A stretch of 64,000 nucleotides of DNA. Origin: Sphingomonas sp. SORGH_AS_0879 (lineage in GTDB: Bacteria; Pseudomonadota; Alphaproteobacteria; Sphingomonadales; Sphingomonadaceae). The position numbers and the translations under genes were made by a program. This document shows, one piece after another, positions 9,480 to 18,521 of this stretch (position 1 is the first letter of the stretch; the number at the start of each line of letters is the position of its first letter). The stretch spans positions 2,490,001 to 2,554,000 of the forward strand of contig NZ_JAUTBJ010000002.1 of assembly GCF_030819175.1 (NCBI RefSeq), written 5' to 3'. Below the pieces are notes generated by a model. It did no database searches and was not told the origin of the DNA. It was given only the letters and a program-made list of their open reading frames with translations.

Positions 9480-9561
9480 AAGCCTATGCTCAGGGGATAG
9501 CCCCAAGCCTCCTTCCTAGGCTCAAATCCGTCCGGTCGAAATGGGGGCCAGTTCAGCTTTC

Positions 9562-9593
9562 CCTTGGCCTTCGACTTCGCTCAGGCTGAACGG
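9562..9593. repeat. Single copy of the CTTCGACTTCGCTC extragenic repeat
   Basis: The sequence CCTTGGCCTTCGACTTCGCT, then CAGGCTGAACGG, is identical over its length to the copy at 1014-1045. It begins 11 bases after the right end of the insertion sequence. No inverted partner is seen nearby, unlike the copies near 1 kb and 20.7 kb. Confidence 0.75.
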
Positions 9594-9616
9594 GGTTTGG
9601 TGTGGCATCACGTTAC

Positions 9617-9741
9617 CCCAATGCATCCACCCCGGCGAAGGCCGGGGCCCAGGTGCAATACGGCTGATGGTTTGGCGGTCCGGCGCCTCCGAGGGGACGT
9701 CGTAACTGGACCCCGGCCTTCGCAGGGGTGGATGCATTGGG
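9617..9741. repeat. Large palindrome with 36-base arms (CCCCGGCGAAGGCCGGGG type)
   Basis: The left arm, 9617-9652, starts CCCAATGCATCCACCCC and continues with GGCGAAGGCCGGGGCCCAG. The right arm, 9706-9741, is its reverse complement with two differences. The loop is 53 bases. Its core is itself a small palindrome. The structure sits between the insertion sequence and the end of the squalene/phytoene-synthase-like gene and could act as a terminator for that gene. It belongs to a different repeat family from the one at 9562. Confidence 0.75.
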
Positions 9742-9747
9742 CGAAGG

Positions 9748-10440
9748 CTAACGACCCGTCAGGCCATGCCACGCCAGCCGTGCCGCACGCATCGGATGGC
9801 CGGGCCAGCGATCCGGGCGACGCAGAGTTTCGCGCGCCAGAACGGCAAGGCCGGTCAGCGTCCGTATCGGTTTCGGCGACTTAGGGGCCAGCGCCAAATC
9901 CAGTTCCGATAATGCCATCCCCCCGATTCGCGCACGGGTGGCATCATCGGAAACATGCTGCGCCAGGTCGGCCTTGGCCCAGCCCATCCCCAGCGGCTCC
10001 ATCCCCCGCTGCCCCAGCAACCGTCCGACACTCGCAAACAACACCCCACCCCGCGCCTCAGAGTGACGCGCGATGCGTTCGTCATCCAAGGGCTCGCCAT
10101 CATCGAGCAAAGCCTCCCACCCTTCGATCATCGGCGCCAGGTCGGCACCCCGCACGCCACCGGGCAGGACCGCCCCCGCCAGTCGCTGCAACACCGGGTG
10201 CGCGGGCGCGGGTTCGCTATCCAGCTTTTCCAGCGCCTCATACCACCAGGTCAGCCGCATCTGGCCGATCATCGGCTCGGTCGTGCTTTGCAGGATCGAG
10301 GCGAGTTGGTGGTCCAGGTCGAGCAGCGCCGCGAACCCTTCTCGCGCCGAGGCGGGCGCATAACCGACCGCCAGCGCCTGTTCGCGCATCACCGCTTCGA
10401 TGGCGGGCTGGGGCGTCTCGGATCGGGGCGTATCGGTCAT
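9748..10440 (-). CDS. Squalene/phytoene synthase family protein
   Basis: A 230-residue protein of the trans-isoprenyl diphosphate synthase class, related to the NDUFAF6-like branch. It shows FAALLDLDHQLASILQSTTEPMIGQMRL-type spacing and WWYEALEKL, but it lacks the paired Asp-rich DxxxD motifs of true squalene or phytoene synthases. Prenyl condensation is therefore uncertain. A role in respiratory complex assembly, as for NDUFAF6, is possible. I take the ATG at 10440 (MTDTPRSE) with GGGCAGGGAC upstream. It lies downstream of pdhB, separated by a terminator. Confidence 0.72.
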   Translation of the reverse strand: MTDTPRSETPQPAIEAVMREQALAVGYAPASAREGFAALLDLDHQLASILQSTTEPMIGQMRLTWWYEALEKLDSEPAPAHPVLQRLAGAVLPGGVRGADLAPMIEGWEALLDDGEPLDDERIARHSEARGGVLFASVGRLLGQRGMEPLGMGWAKADLAQHVSDDATRARIGGMALSELDLALAPKSPKPIRTLTGLAVLARETLRRPDRWPGHPMRAARLAWHGLTGR

Positions 10441-10471
10441 GTCCCTGCCCTTCGCACGGATGGCGCGCATG

Positions 10472-10502
10472 AAAAAGGGCCTCCCGGTTTCCCGAAAGGC
10501 CC
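10472..10502 (-). terminator. Rho-independent terminator after pdhB
   Basis: Read on the minus strand just after the pdhB stop, there is a stem GGGCCT...AGGCCC with a 14-base loop, followed directly by TTTTT (the A5 at 10472-10476 on the plus strand). Its position 28 bases past the pdhB stop supports termination of the pdhA-pdhB transcript. Confidence 0.75.
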
Positions 10503-10529
10503 CCTTTCCAACACAGATTACCCGATCGC

Positions 10530-11960
10530 TCAGCCGCGATAAGTGACCTTCTTGACGGCGGCGATGACCTTGTTCGCGTCGACCAGCGCCAGCTTTTCGA
10601 GGTTCGCGGCGTAAGGCAGCGGCACGTCCTCGTTGGTCACGCGCAGCACCGGTGCGTCGAGGTCGTCAAAGCCCTCTTCCATCACGACGGCGGTGATTTC
10701 CGACGCGATCGAGCAGGTCGGCCAGCCTTCCTCGACCACGACCAGGCGGTTGGTCTTGGCGAGCGACTTGAGCACTGTCTTGGTGTCGAGCGGACGCAGC
10801 GTGCGCAGATCGATGACCTCCGCATCGATGCCCTCGGCGGCCAGCTTCTCGGCGGCTTCGAGCGCAACGCCCACGCCGATCGAGTAGGACACGAGCGTCA
10901 CGTCCTTGCCCTCGCGCATGATCCGCGCCTTGCCGATCGGCAGGACGAAATCGTCGAGCTTGGGCACGTCGAACGAACGACCGTACATCAGTTCGTTCTC
11001 GAGGAAGACGACCGGGTCTTCCGAACGGATCGCGGCCTTCAGAAGGCCCTTGGCATCGGCCGCATCATAGGGCGCGATCACGATCAGGCCGGGGACCGAA
11101 GCGTACCAGGGGCCGTAATTCTGCGAGTGCTGCGCACCCACACGGCTGGCGGCACCATTGGGACCACGGAACACGATCGGGCAGCGCATCTGGCCGCCGG
11201 ACATATAGTTGGTCTTGGCGGCCGAGTTGATGATGTGGTCGATCGCCTGCATGGCGAAGTTGAACGTCATGAACTCGATGACCGGGCGCAGGCCGCCCAT
11301 GGCGGCGCCGGTGCCGACACCGGCAAAGCCGTACTCGGTGATCGGCGTGTCGATCACGCGGCGGTCGCCGAACTCGTCGAGCAACCCTTGCGTCACCTTG
11401 TACGCGCCCTGATATTGCGCGACTTCCTCGCCCATCACGAAGACACGGTCGTCGGCGCGCATTTCCTCGGCCATCGCATCGCGCAGCGCTTCGCGGACGG
11501 TGAGCTTCACCATCTCGGTCCCTTCCGGGATTTCCGGCGAGGCGGGCGCTTCCTGCTCGGCGCTAGCGACCAGCTTCTGCGTGCCGCTTTCCTGCTCGGC
11601 GGCGGCCGCGCCTTCCGGCATCGGCGGCGAAGCCTGGTCGGTCGCCTCGTTCTTCGGCGCGGCATTGGCCGCATCGCCCGAACGCGAACCCGAAGCGGCG
11701 GCGGTCGCCACGTCCTCGCCCTCTTCGGCCAGCAGCGCGATGGCGGTGCCGACCTTCACATTGTCGGTGCCCTCGGCGACCATGATCTTGGCGATCACGC
11801 CCTCATCGACGGCCTCGAACTCCATCGTCGCCTTGTCGGTCTCGATCTCGGCCATGATGTCGCCGGACTTGACCGTATCGCCTTCCTTCACCAGCCACTT
11901 GGCGAGCGTGCCCTCTTCCATCGTCGGCGAAAGGGCCGGCATCTTGATCTCGATCGCCAT
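10530..11960 (-). CDS. pdhB: Pyruvate dehydrogenase E1 component subunit beta with N-terminal lipoyl domain
   Basis: A 476-residue E1-beta with an extra lipoyl domain, an alphaproteobacterial form. Residues 1-80 are the biotinyl/lipoyl domain, with the modified lysine expected at Lys43 ([11 protein letters not shown]). An Ala/Glu-rich linker (about 80-150) follows, then the transketolase-type E1-beta core (from [26 protein letters not shown]). With E1-alpha it decarboxylates pyruvate using thiamine diphosphate and transfers acetyl to E2. The start at 11960 is one base past the pdhA stop, so the two form an operon. E2 and E3 genes are not in the window. Confidence 0.94.
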   Translation of the reverse strand: MAIEIKMPALSPTMEEGTLAKWLVKEGDTVKSGDIMAEIETDKATMEFEAVDEGVIAKIMVAEGTDNVKVGTAIALLAEEGEDVATAAASGSRSGDAANAAPKNEATDQASPPMPEGAAAAEQESGTQKLVASAEQEAPASPEIPEGTEMVKLTVREALRDAMAEEMRADDRVFVMGEEVAQYQGAYKVTQGLLDEFGDRRVIDTPITEYGFAGVGTGAAMGGLRPVIEFMTFNFAMQAIDHIINSAAKTNYMSGGQMRCPIVFRGPNGAASRVGAQHSQNYGPWYASVPGLIVIAPYDAADAKGLLKAAIRSEDPVVFLENELMYGRSFDVPKLDDFVLPIGKARIMREGKDVTLVSYSIGVGVALEAAEKLAAEGIDAEVIDLRTLRPLDTKTVLKSLAKTNRLVVVEEGWPTCSIASEITAVVMEEGFDDLDAPVLRVTNEDVPLPYAANLEKLALVDANKVIAAVKKVTYRG

Positions 11961-11961
11961 C

Positions 11962-13017
11962 TTAGTAACGCTCCACCAGCACTTCAGTGTAGAGTTCAGC
12001 CACATCGGGCTCGGGGGTCTGCTCGGCGAAGTCCGCCGCTTCGTTGACCGTCTTGCGGATGTCCTGCTCCAGCGCCTTCAGATCGGCCTCGGTAACGCCC
12101 TGCGCTTCGAGCAGCTTCTTGACGTGGTCGATCGGGTCCGACTTGTCGCGAACGCCCTGCACTTCCTCGCGGCTGCGATACTTGGCCGGGTCGGACATGG
12201 AGTGACCGCGATAGCGATAGGTCTTCATCTCCAGGATGACCGGACCCTTGCCCGCACGGACCCAGGCCAGCGCCTCTTCGGCGGCACCGCGGCACGCCAG
12301 CACGTCCATGCCGTCGACCTGGATGCCGGGGATGCGGAAGCTCTCGCCACGACGGTAAAGCTGGTCCTCGGACGAGGCGCGGTTGACCGCGGTGCCCATG
12401 GCGTACTGGTTGTTCTCGATCACGAAGATGATCGGCAGCTTCCACAGCTCGGCCATGTTGAAGCTCTCGTACACCTGGCCCTGATTGGCCGCGCCGTCGC
12501 CGAAATAGGCGAGGCAGACGCCGCCGTCATTGCTGTACTTGTGCCCGAACGCCAGGCCGGTGCCCAGCGACACCTGGGCGCCGACGATGCCGTGGCCGCC
12601 ATAGAATTTATGCTCGGTCGAGAACATGTGCATCGACCCGCCCTTGCCCTTGGAGATGCCGGCGGCACGCCCCGTGAGCTCGGCCATGATGACCTTGGGA
12701 TCGATGCCATAGGCCAGCATATGGCCATGGTCGCGATATCCGGTGATGACCGAATCCTTGTCGCCGTCGAGCGCCGACTGGAGACCCACCGCCACGGCCT
12801 CCTGGCCGATATAGAGGTGGCAGAAACCGCCGATCAGGCCCAGGCCATAAAGCTGACCCGCCTTTTCCTCGAAGCGGCGGATCAGGAGCATCTGCTTGTA
12901 GAAATCCAGCAACTGTTCCTTGCTGGCCTGGAACGGTTGCGGTTCGGCGGGACGCTCCCGATTGGGGATGGGGGGCTCGCTGGTACGGCTTGGAGCTTTT
13001 GCCACAGTCGGGAACAC
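11962..13017 (-). CDS. pdhA: Pyruvate dehydrogenase E1 component subunit alpha
   Basis: A 351-residue E1-alpha of the pyruvate dehydrogenase complex. The thiamine-diphosphate motif [20 protein letters not shown] is present with the family NNQYAMGT. The phosphorylation-loop-like region [11 protein letters not shown] and the opening [19 protein letters not shown] also fit. The start is GTG at 13017 ([11 protein letters not shown]) or, equally plausible, GTG at 13005 (MAKAPSR), the N-terminus I expect for sphingomonads. pdhB follows one base after the stop. An extended palindrome lies in the upstream gap shared with the divergent MFS gene. Confidence 0.94.
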   Translation of the reverse strand: MFPTVAKAPSRTSEPPIPNRERPAEPQPFQASKEQLLDFYKQMLLIRRFEEKAGQLYGLGLIGGFCHLYIGQEAVAVGLQSALDGDKDSVITGYRDHGHMLAYGIDPKVIMAELTGRAAGISKGKGGSMHMFSTEHKFYGGHGIVGAQVSLGTGLAFGHKYSNDGGVCLAYFGDGAANQGQVYESFNMAELWKLPIIFVIENNQYAMGTAVNRASSEDQLYRRGESFRIPGIQVDGMDVLACRGAAEEALAWVRAGKGPVILEMKTYRYRGHSMSDPAKYRSREEVQGVRDKSDPIDHVKKLLEAQGVTEADLKALEQDIRKTVNEAADFAEQTPEPDVAELYTEVLVERY

Positions 13018-13078
13018 CTTTGTTTCCGTTAGGGAAGGATGGACGCCTATTGGCGTGCTTTGTCATGAAACTCAATTC

Positions 13079-13117
13079 CCCCTATCAATTCCCACTCGGA
13101 CAGCGGGAATTTAGGGG
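13079..13117. promoter_or_regulatory. Nested palindrome in the pdhA / MFS divergent gap
   Basis: The outer arms CCCCTA (13079-13084) and TAGGGG (13112-13117) enclose inner arms AATTCCC (13087-13093) and GGGAATT (13105-13111) with an 11-base centre. The structure sits midway in the 159-base gap between two divergent genes and could be an operator for either. No dedicated regulator gene adjoins. The alternative is a transcript hairpin. Confidence 0.4.
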
Positions 13118-13176
13118 CGAATAGCTTTGCCTCGGTTGCCTTGTCGGCGGACCGCAGCCTACAACGCCCGTCGATT

Positions 13177-14529
13177 ATGGATAGACCCAAACACCCGTTC
13201 CGCATCGCCAATTTCCGCAGCTACTGGCTGTCGCGGTTCAGCGGGACCATCGCGGTATCGGCGATGTCGATCGTCATTGGATGGCAGGTTTACAATCTGG
13301 CCCGTGAGACGATGGACGTCAAACAGGCCGCCTTCATGCTGGGCATGATCGGCTTCGCGCAGTTCGTGCCGCTGTTTTTGTTGACTCCGATCACCGGACT
13401 GGTCGCCGACAGCGTCGATCGGCGCTGGATCGTGCGGGCGACGACCGCCCTGCTGGTGCTGACCGCCGCGACCCTGTGGTTGTTGACCTGGTCGGGGCAT
13501 CTGACGCTCGGGGCCTTGTTCGCCGCCGCGGTGGCGTTCGGCATCGCACGGGCCTTTTCCGGCCCGGCCTATTCGGCGCTCGCCCCCAATCTGGTCCCGC
13601 GCGAAAGCCTGCCCACCGCCATCGCGGTCAGTTCGATCGCCTGGCAGGTCGGCACGATCGCGGGGCCCAGCGTCGGCGGGCTGCTCTACGCCATTCATCC
13701 CGAATTCGCCTACGGGGTCGCGACCGTCCTGTTCGGCATCGCGCTGCTCTGCATCTTCCTGATCGGCCCGGTGCCGCAACCGCCCGCCCAGACCGACCGT
13801 CGCCCACTGACCCGAATCGTCGAGGGGTTCGGCTATGTCCGCCGCAACCGGCTGGTGCAGGCGGCGATCACGCTCGATCTGTTCGCGGTGCTGCTGGCGG
13901 GGGCGACCTCGTTGCTGCCGGTCTATGCCCGCGACATATTGCATGTCGGGTCGCAGGGGCTGGGCGTGCTGGCGGCGGGCATGGGGATCGGCGCGGCGGC
14001 GACCGCCATCTGGTTCTCGTTCAAGCCGATGACCTCCAATGTCGGCGTGAAGATGCTGATTTCGGTCGTCGTGTTCGGCCTGGCCATCCTGACCTTCGGC
14101 ATCGCCAGCCAGGTGACGAACCTGCTGGGCCTGTCCAGCGGCACGGTCGCGCTGGGCGGCGTCACCCTCTTCCTCCACCCCGCCTTCATCCTCAGCCTGA
14201 TCGCGCTGATCGTCGCGGGCGGCGCGGACATGGTGTCGGTCTATGTCCGCCAGTCGCTGATCCAGCTTCACACCCCCGACGCCATGCGCGGGCGGGTGAG
14301 CGCGGTGTCGCAACTGACCATCTCGGCCTCCAACGAACTGGGCGAGTTCGAGAGCGGGGTGATGGCCTCGATCCTCGGCCCCGTGGGCGCGGTGGTGTTC
14401 GGCGGGGTCGGTGCGATCGGCGTCACCCTGCTCTGGTCGCGGCTGTTTCCGGAACTCCGGCGCGCGCGAACCTTTGACCCTCCCGAGATCCTTGCAACCG
14501 AACCAACCCACGGAGAAGCCAAGCCATGA
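13177..14529 (+). CDS. MFS transporter, EntS-like (MFS_3) family
   Basis: A 450-residue, 12-span major facilitator. Features are [30 protein letters not shown] at span 1, [12 protein letters not shown] as the loop 2-3 motif, and [24 protein letters not shown] before the last spans, all typical of the enterobactin-exporter-like branch. It is probably an efflux permease; the substrate is unknown. The ATG at 13177 ([13 protein letters not shown]) is chosen over an upstream TTG at 13141. The stop overlaps the cysK start (ATGA), so the genes are coupled. Confidence 0.85.
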   Translation: MDRPKHPFRIANFRSYWLSRFSGTIAVSAMSIVIGWQVYNLARETMDVKQAAFMLGMIGFAQFVPLFLLTPITGLVADSVDRRWIVRATTALLVLTAATLWLLTWSGHLTLGALFAAAVAFGIARAFSGPAYSALAPNLVPRESLPTAIAVSSIAWQVGTIAGPSVGGLLYAIHPEFAYGVATVLFGIALLCIFLIGPVPQPPAQTDRRPLTRIVEGFGYVRRNRLVQAAITLDLFAVLLAGATSLLPVYARDILHVGSQGLGVLAAGMGIGAAATAIWFSFKPMTSNVGVKMLISVVVFGLAILTFGIASQVTNLLGLSSGTVALGGVTLFLHPAFILSLIALIVAGGADMVSVYVRQSLIQLHTPDAMRGRVSAVSQLTISASNELGEFESGVMASILGPVGAVVFGGVGAIGVTLLWSRLFPELRRARTFDPPEILATEPTHGEAKP

Positions 14530-15446
14530 AGGCCAACACCATCCTGGAAACGATCGGCAACACGCCACATATCAAGCTCCAGCGGCTGTTCCCCGGATCG
14601 GAGGTCTGGATCAAGTCCGAACGCTCCAATCCCGGCGGCTCGATCAAGGACCGAATCGCGCTGGCGATGGTCGAGGCGGCGGAGGCCAGCGGCCAGTTGA
14701 AGCCCGGCGGCACCATCGTCGAGCCGACCAGCGGCAATACCGGCGTCGGCCTTGCGATGGTCGCGGCGGTCAAGGGTTACAAGCTGATCCTGGTCATGCC
14801 CGAATCCATGTCGATCGAGCGCCGCCGCCTGATGCTGGCTTATGGCGCGACCTTCGACCTGACGCCACGTGAGAAGGGCATGAAGGGCGCGATCGAACGC
14901 GCGCTGGAGATCGTGCGCGAGACACCGGGCGCCTGGATGCCGCAGCAGTTCGAGAACCCGGCCAATATCGACGTTCACGTCCGCACGACGGCACAGGAAA
15001 TCCTGAACGACTTCCGCGATTCGCCGATCGACGTCATCATCACCGGCGTCGGCACGGGCGGCCATATCACCGGCGTCGCCGAGACGTTGAAGAAGGAATG
15101 GCCCGGCCTCAAGGTCTATGCGGTCGAGCCCGCCGCCTCACCGGTCATCCAGGGCGGCCAGCCGGGCCCGCACCCGATCCAGGGGATCGGCGCGGGTTTC
15201 ATCCCCGCCAATCTCCACACCCAGGCGATCGACGGGGTGATCGAGGTCGACGCCAATGTCGCCAAGGACATGGCGCGTCGTTCGGCGCGGGAAGAGGGGC
15301 TGCTGGTCGGCATTTCCTCGGGCGCGACGCTGGCTGCCATCCTTCAGAAGCTGCCCGACCTGCCCGAGGGGGTCCGCGTCCTGGGCTTCAATTACGACAC
15401 GGGCGAGCGTTATCTGTCGGTGCCGGACTTCCTGCCCGAACAGTGA
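14526..15446 (+). CDS. cysK: Cysteine synthase A (O-acetylserine sulfhydrylase)
   Basis: A 306-residue PLP enzyme that makes cysteine from O-acetylserine and sulfide. The PLP lysine is Lys41 in [12 protein letters not shown]. The substrate loop is [15 protein letters not shown], the phosphate-binding loop [13 protein letters not shown], and the C-terminal [10 protein letters not shown] is present. The C-terminus is short, as in CysK rather than CysM. The start overlaps the MFS stop and the stop overlaps the next gene's GTG, giving three tightly packed genes. Confidence 0.93.
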   Translation: MKANTILETIGNTPHIKLQRLFPGSEVWIKSERSNPGGSIKDRIALAMVEAAEASGQLKPGGTIVEPTSGNTGVGLAMVAAVKGYKLILVMPESMSIERRRLMLAYGATFDLTPREKGMKGAIERALEIVRETPGAWMPQQFENPANIDVHVRTTAQEILNDFRDSPIDVIITGVGTGGHITGVAETLKKEWPGLKVYAVEPAASPVIQGGQPGPHPIQGIGAGFIPANLHTQAIDGVIEVDANVAKDMARRSAREEGLLVGISSGATLAAILQKLPDLPEGVRVLGFNYDTGERYLSVPDFLPEQ

Positions 15447-16735
15447 TCGACAGTCCCACGCCGCGCGGCGGCCTCCGCGCGGCACTGTTCGCCCCTTTGA
15501 TCGTGATCGCCGGTACGGCCAGCGTCGTACCGGCTTTGCTCGTGGCGAACGCCCCCGCCATCCCTCACGGCTCGCACGCGTCGCCCCAGCGGTCGGCGCG
15601 TCCGCAGCGCGTGGTGCCCCCCGCCGAACTACCCCCGGTCGAGCCGGTCGCCTTCATCGACATGAGCCCGGACGAGGCGCGGGCGTATAACGAAGGCGTC
15701 CCCTTCTCGTCCGATCCCAATCCGGCGGCGCGCCCCTTCGTCTTTCGCGGCACGGCGGAGGACAAGGCGCGTGCGCTCGACTGTCTGGCGGCGGGCGTGC
15801 TCTATGAAGCGGGCGACGATGCCAAGGGCGAGCAGGCGGTGGCGCAGGTCGTGCTCAACCGCCTCCGCCATCCGGCTTTCCCGAAGACGGTGTGCGGCGT
15901 GGTGTTCGAGGGGCAGGAGCGCTCGACCGGCTGCCAGTTCACCTTCACCTGCGATGGCGCGCTGACCAAATGGCAGCCGCCCGAAGCCGCCTGGGCCCGC
16001 GCCCGCGAAATCGCGGCCATGGCGCTGAACGGCAGGGTCTTCCGCCCCGTCGGCCATGCCACCCATTATCATACCGACTGGGTCGTGCCCTATTGGCAGG
16101 CCAGCCTCGATAAAGTCGCAGCGGTCGGCAGCCATTTGTTCTTCCGCTGGTCCGGCTGGTGGGGCACGCCCCCTGCCTTCAACCGGCACCAGGTGGCGGG
16201 CGAGCCGGTCCTCGCCCAACTCGCACCCTTCTCACCCCCGCATCGCGCCGGGGCCGAGGCGAGCGGAGAGGCGGGCGCGGCGCTGGCCGAGGGCGCCGTC
16301 GCCACGGGCACGGCGGCTCCGCTCGCGAGCGATCCGGACATGTTCCTTGTGACGCTACCCGGTAGCCTCGCGCCCGAGGGGTTCGCGGCGTTCGCTCTGA
16401 AGCTGTGCGGAGAGCGCAAGCATTGCACCGTCATGGCCTGGCGCGACGGCGTCGCGCCGCCATCCACCGTACCGCTGACATCGGGACAGATGGACGCGAT
16501 GGCGTTCAGCTATCTCCGTGATACTGCAGCGGGGCTGGAGCGGACGCTTTGGAACTGCACGCTCTATCCGGCGCTGCGCGGTCCCAGGTGCATGAAGCGA
16601 CAGGTAATGACGGTCATGCCCCCCGCCCCCGTGCCAAGCCCGACGCCGCAAGCCAGCGCGACACCGACAGCACCGGGCGAATTGGGCGGCGTCCGCCGCG
16701 CCAGCAGCGCGACTATCGATCCGCAAAAGCCCTGA
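15443..16735 (+). CDS. Cell wall hydrolase, SleB family, exported
   Basis: A 430-residue protein with an N-terminal hydrophobic export segment ([25 protein letters not shown]). A SleB/Hydrolase_2 domain follows at about residues 110-230: [44 protein letters not shown], with the catalytic-type Glu, then QFTFTCDG and [13 protein letters not shown]. This is the lytic-transglycosylase-like family, which cuts peptidoglycan. The last 200 residues are Ala/Pro-rich and I do not recognise them. The start is GTG at 15443, overlapping the cysK stop. Confidence 0.85.
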   Translation: MIDSPTPRGGLRAALFAPLIVIAGTASVVPALLVANAPAIPHGSHASPQRSARPQRVVPPAELPPVEPVAFIDMSPDEARAYNEGVPFSSDPNPAARPFVFRGTAEDKARALDCLAAGVLYEAGDDAKGEQAVAQVVLNRLRHPAFPKTVCGVVFEGQERSTGCQFTFTCDGALTKWQPPEAAWARAREIAAMALNGRVFRPVGHATHYHTDWVVPYWQASLDKVAAVGSHLFFRWSGWWGTPPAFNRHQVAGEPVLAQLAPFSPPHRAGAEASGEAGAALAEGAVATGTAAPLASDPDMFLVTLPGSLAPEGFAAFALKLCGERKHCTVMAWRDGVAPPSTVPLTSGQMDAMAFSYLRDTAAGLERTLWNCTLYPALRGPRCMKRQVMTVMPPAPVPSPTPQASATPTAPGELGGVRRASSATIDPQKP

Positions 16736-16743
16736 TCGTCGCT

Positions 16744-17154
16744 TCAATCCTGATGCGACTGGACCAAGGCCACGAATTCGGTCAACTCGGCGATGGCGGC
16801 ATCGATATCACGCTTCTGCGCCTGTAGCGCGTCGATCTTGGCGGTGCAGCGGGCGACGGTCACCTCCCGCTGCTGACGCCGACCGTCGCCCAGATCGTAG
16901 AGGTCGATCATCTCGCGAATATCGGCCAGGCTGAACCCCACCCGCTTGCCACGCAGGATCCACGCCAACCGGGCGCGATCCCGTTGCGAATAGATGCGCT
17001 GCGTTCCCCGCCGCTCGGGAGAGATCAGCCCTTCGTCCTCATAGAAACGCAATGCGCGAGCGGTGACGCCGAACTCGGTGCAGAGCTGTGTAATGGAATA
17101 ATCATCGCGGTCGCTCCGGGAGGGGGTCACGGCAGGAGCGGTGGGCTTGGACAT
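16744..17154 (-). CDS. MerR family transcriptional regulator
   Basis: A 136-residue regulator. The winged HTH at residues about 19-60 reads YSITQLCTEFGVTARALRFY, then EDEGLISPERRGTQRIYSQRDRARL. A coiled coil for dimerisation follows (RRQQREVTVARCTAKIDALQAQKRDIDAAIAEL). It resembles the LiuR/HmrR-like group but lacks a Cys-rich metal loop, so the signal is unknown. It is convergent with the SleB gene. The gap to the lipoprotein gene upstream is about 45 bases, so it may be in the same transcript as hisI. Confidence 0.85.
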   Translation of the reverse strand: MSKPTAPAVTPSRSDRDDYSITQLCTEFGVTARALRFYEDEGLISPERRGTQRIYSQRDRARLAWILRGKRVGFSLADIREMIDLYDLGDGRRQQREVTVARCTAKIDALQAQKRDIDAAIAELTEFVALVQSHQD

Positions 17155-17200
17155 GGCCGCGAAGGCTAAATGCCGTTTACGTGCACGTCAATCGACCTGC

Positions 17201-17701
17201 TCACGCGCCGCAGAGAGCGATCCCCTGGCCGTTGCGCAGGGTGCTCGCCTCGGCGGTCGAGGCGCTGATCCGCTCGACGATCAAAGCTGACAGGCTGGCG
17301 CGACCGGTACATAGCGTGTTGCACTCGGTCGGCAGGCGGGCGGGGAATTGGATGGTCTCGCCATCGAAATTCGCGGTGAAGCGGCAGCCCCCCAGCGCGA
17401 CGTTCAAATCCGGCCCGCTCCGTTGCAATGTGCCGCGCGCCGTGCACCCCTGCCCCTCGCCATAGTCCAGGATCACGCCGATTCGCCGCATCCCGCCCGA
17501 TTGGGGGACGATGCACATGCGGTCCGTGTCGCGCGACCAGATGCCGTCGAGCGGCGCGGCGGCGGGATCGGCGACCAGACCGGCGGCGATGCTCGCCCGC
17601 TCCAGCCGCTCACCGGCGGCATTCCCGTCCGCTTCGCCTTCCGAGGAACCGCAAGCCGCCGTCAGCCCGGCGAGCAACAGGATCGCCCAGTGCCAGGTCA
17701 C
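17201..17701 (-). CDS. Hypothetical lipoprotein
   Basis: A 166-residue protein with a lipoprotein signal ([13 protein letters not shown], lipidated Cys at residue 17). The mature part has six or so cysteines ([34 protein letters not shown]), suggesting disulfides in the periplasm. I do not recognise the family. The start is GTG at 17701, overlapping the hisI stop (GTGA), so translation should depend on hisI. Confidence 0.7.
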   Translation of the reverse strand: MTWHWAILLLAGLTAACGSSEGEADGNAAGERLERASIAAGLVADPAAAPLDGIWSRDTDRMCIVPQSGGMRRIGVILDYGEGQGCTARGTLQRSGPDLNVALGGCRFTANFDGETIQFPARLPTECNTLCTGRASLSALIVERISASTAEASTLRNGQGIALCGA

Positions 17702-18060
17702 GCGACCGGCGCCAACCCGTCACCCTCGATCCGCCGGTAGAAGCAACTGCGTCGCCCCGTGTGACAGGCCGGACCGGCAGGATCACAGATCAGCCAGATC
17801 GCATCCTGGTCGCAGTCAATGCGCATCTCCACGACGCGCAGGACATTGTTGGAGCTTTCCCCCTTCTTCCAAAGCCGCCCCCGGCTGCGCGACCAGAAAT
17901 GCGCCTCGCCGGTATTCCGGGTGGCGTCGAGCGCTTCCTCATTCATATGCGCGACCATCAACAACTCGCCGCTCGCGCGGTCAGTGGCGATCGCGGTCAG
18001 CAATCCGTTCGCGTCGAATTTGGGATCGAGCGTCAGCCCGGTGTCTCGATAGTCGGCCAT
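17698..18060 (-). CDS. hisI: Phosphoribosyl-AMP cyclohydrolase
   Basis: A 120-residue single-domain HisI, third step of histidine synthesis, opening the adenine ring of phosphoribosyl-AMP. Metal residues are visible: the Mg site Asp82, Asp84 and Asp86 ([10 protein letters not shown]), and the Zn cysteines Cys83, Cys99 and Cys106 ([12 protein letters not shown]). HisE is not fused to it, and no other his genes are in the window. The start ATG at 18060 is clear. Confidence 0.92.
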   Translation of the reverse strand: MADYRDTGLTLDPKFDANGLLTAIATDRASGELLMVAHMNEEALDATRNTGEAHFWSRSRGRLWKKGESSNNVLRVVEMRIDCDQDAIWLICDPAGPACHTGRRSCFYRRIEGDGLAPVA

Positions 18061-18124
18061 GGGGTGGCGTTAAAGCGGAATACCGGCGGAGTCATCCATT
18101 GCCAGCGTTGCCAGGTCCGCCACC

Positions 18125-18376
18125 TCACCCGTGGTCGCGAATCGCCTTGATCAGCGCGGACTTGTCCATCCTGGACCGCCCGGCGATCCCGATCTCGCGG
18201 GCTTCGTTCATCAACTCGTCCTTGGTGCGGTCCTCCAGATGGGTGGAGCGATGCTTCAAGCTGCCCTTCGCCTTGGCATTGGCGATACGCGCCGCTTTCT
18301 CCTTGGATTGCCCCTGCTTGCGGAGTTCCTCGTACAGCCCGTCATCCTTGATATGGGCTCCGTGATCGCGCGCCAT
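18125..18376 (-). CDS. Small basic Rho-N/SAP-like protein
   Basis: An 83-residue basic, helical protein. The second half, HLEDRTKDELMNEAREIGIAGRSRMDKSALIKAIRDH, matches the Rho N-terminal/SAP-like helix-extended-helix found in small DNA- or RNA-binding proteins. The first half (LYEELRKQGQSKEKAARIAN) resembles the plasmid-stabilisation-like DUF7218 type. The ATG at 18376 has AGGAG upstream. The frame is open to 18442, but without such a site. Function unknown. Confidence 0.7.
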   Translation of the reverse strand: MARDHGAHIKDDGLYEELRKQGQSKEKAARIANAKAKGSLKHRSTHLEDRTKDELMNEAREIGIAGRSRMDKSALIKAIRDHG

Positions 18377-18521
18377 ATGGCATCTCCTGCTTTCTGGCCC
18401 GAAACGCTGCTTTCGGCAAAATGATCCCGGCAACCATGACAAACAGGCGACAAACGCAGATCACGTTCCTATATGCGCCCCGTCTGCCCCTTAGTTGCGA
18501 ACGTTGCGAGCGCCTCTCCCC

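Larger units (their letters stand above)
8248..9550 (-). mobile_element. IS3-family (IS2-group) insertion sequence
   Basis: A 1303-base element with terminal inverted repeats. The left end reads TGGCCCCCGTTTCACCGGAC. The right end, read inward, is TGGCCCCCATTTCGACCGGA. They match apart from one substitution and a one-base indel, and both ends are the TG...CA type. Inside are orfA and orfB in the typical overlapping frames, with a slippery A7. I see no target duplication: the left flank is TGATC and the right flank GTTCA. The right end lies 11 bases from an extragenic repeat copy at 9562. Confidence 0.88.

Noticed and set aside
8248..9747. Insertion sequence plus repeats as a composite transposon or island
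   Set aside because: Only one IS copy is seen, no cargo lies between two copies, and neighbouring genes look native in composition.
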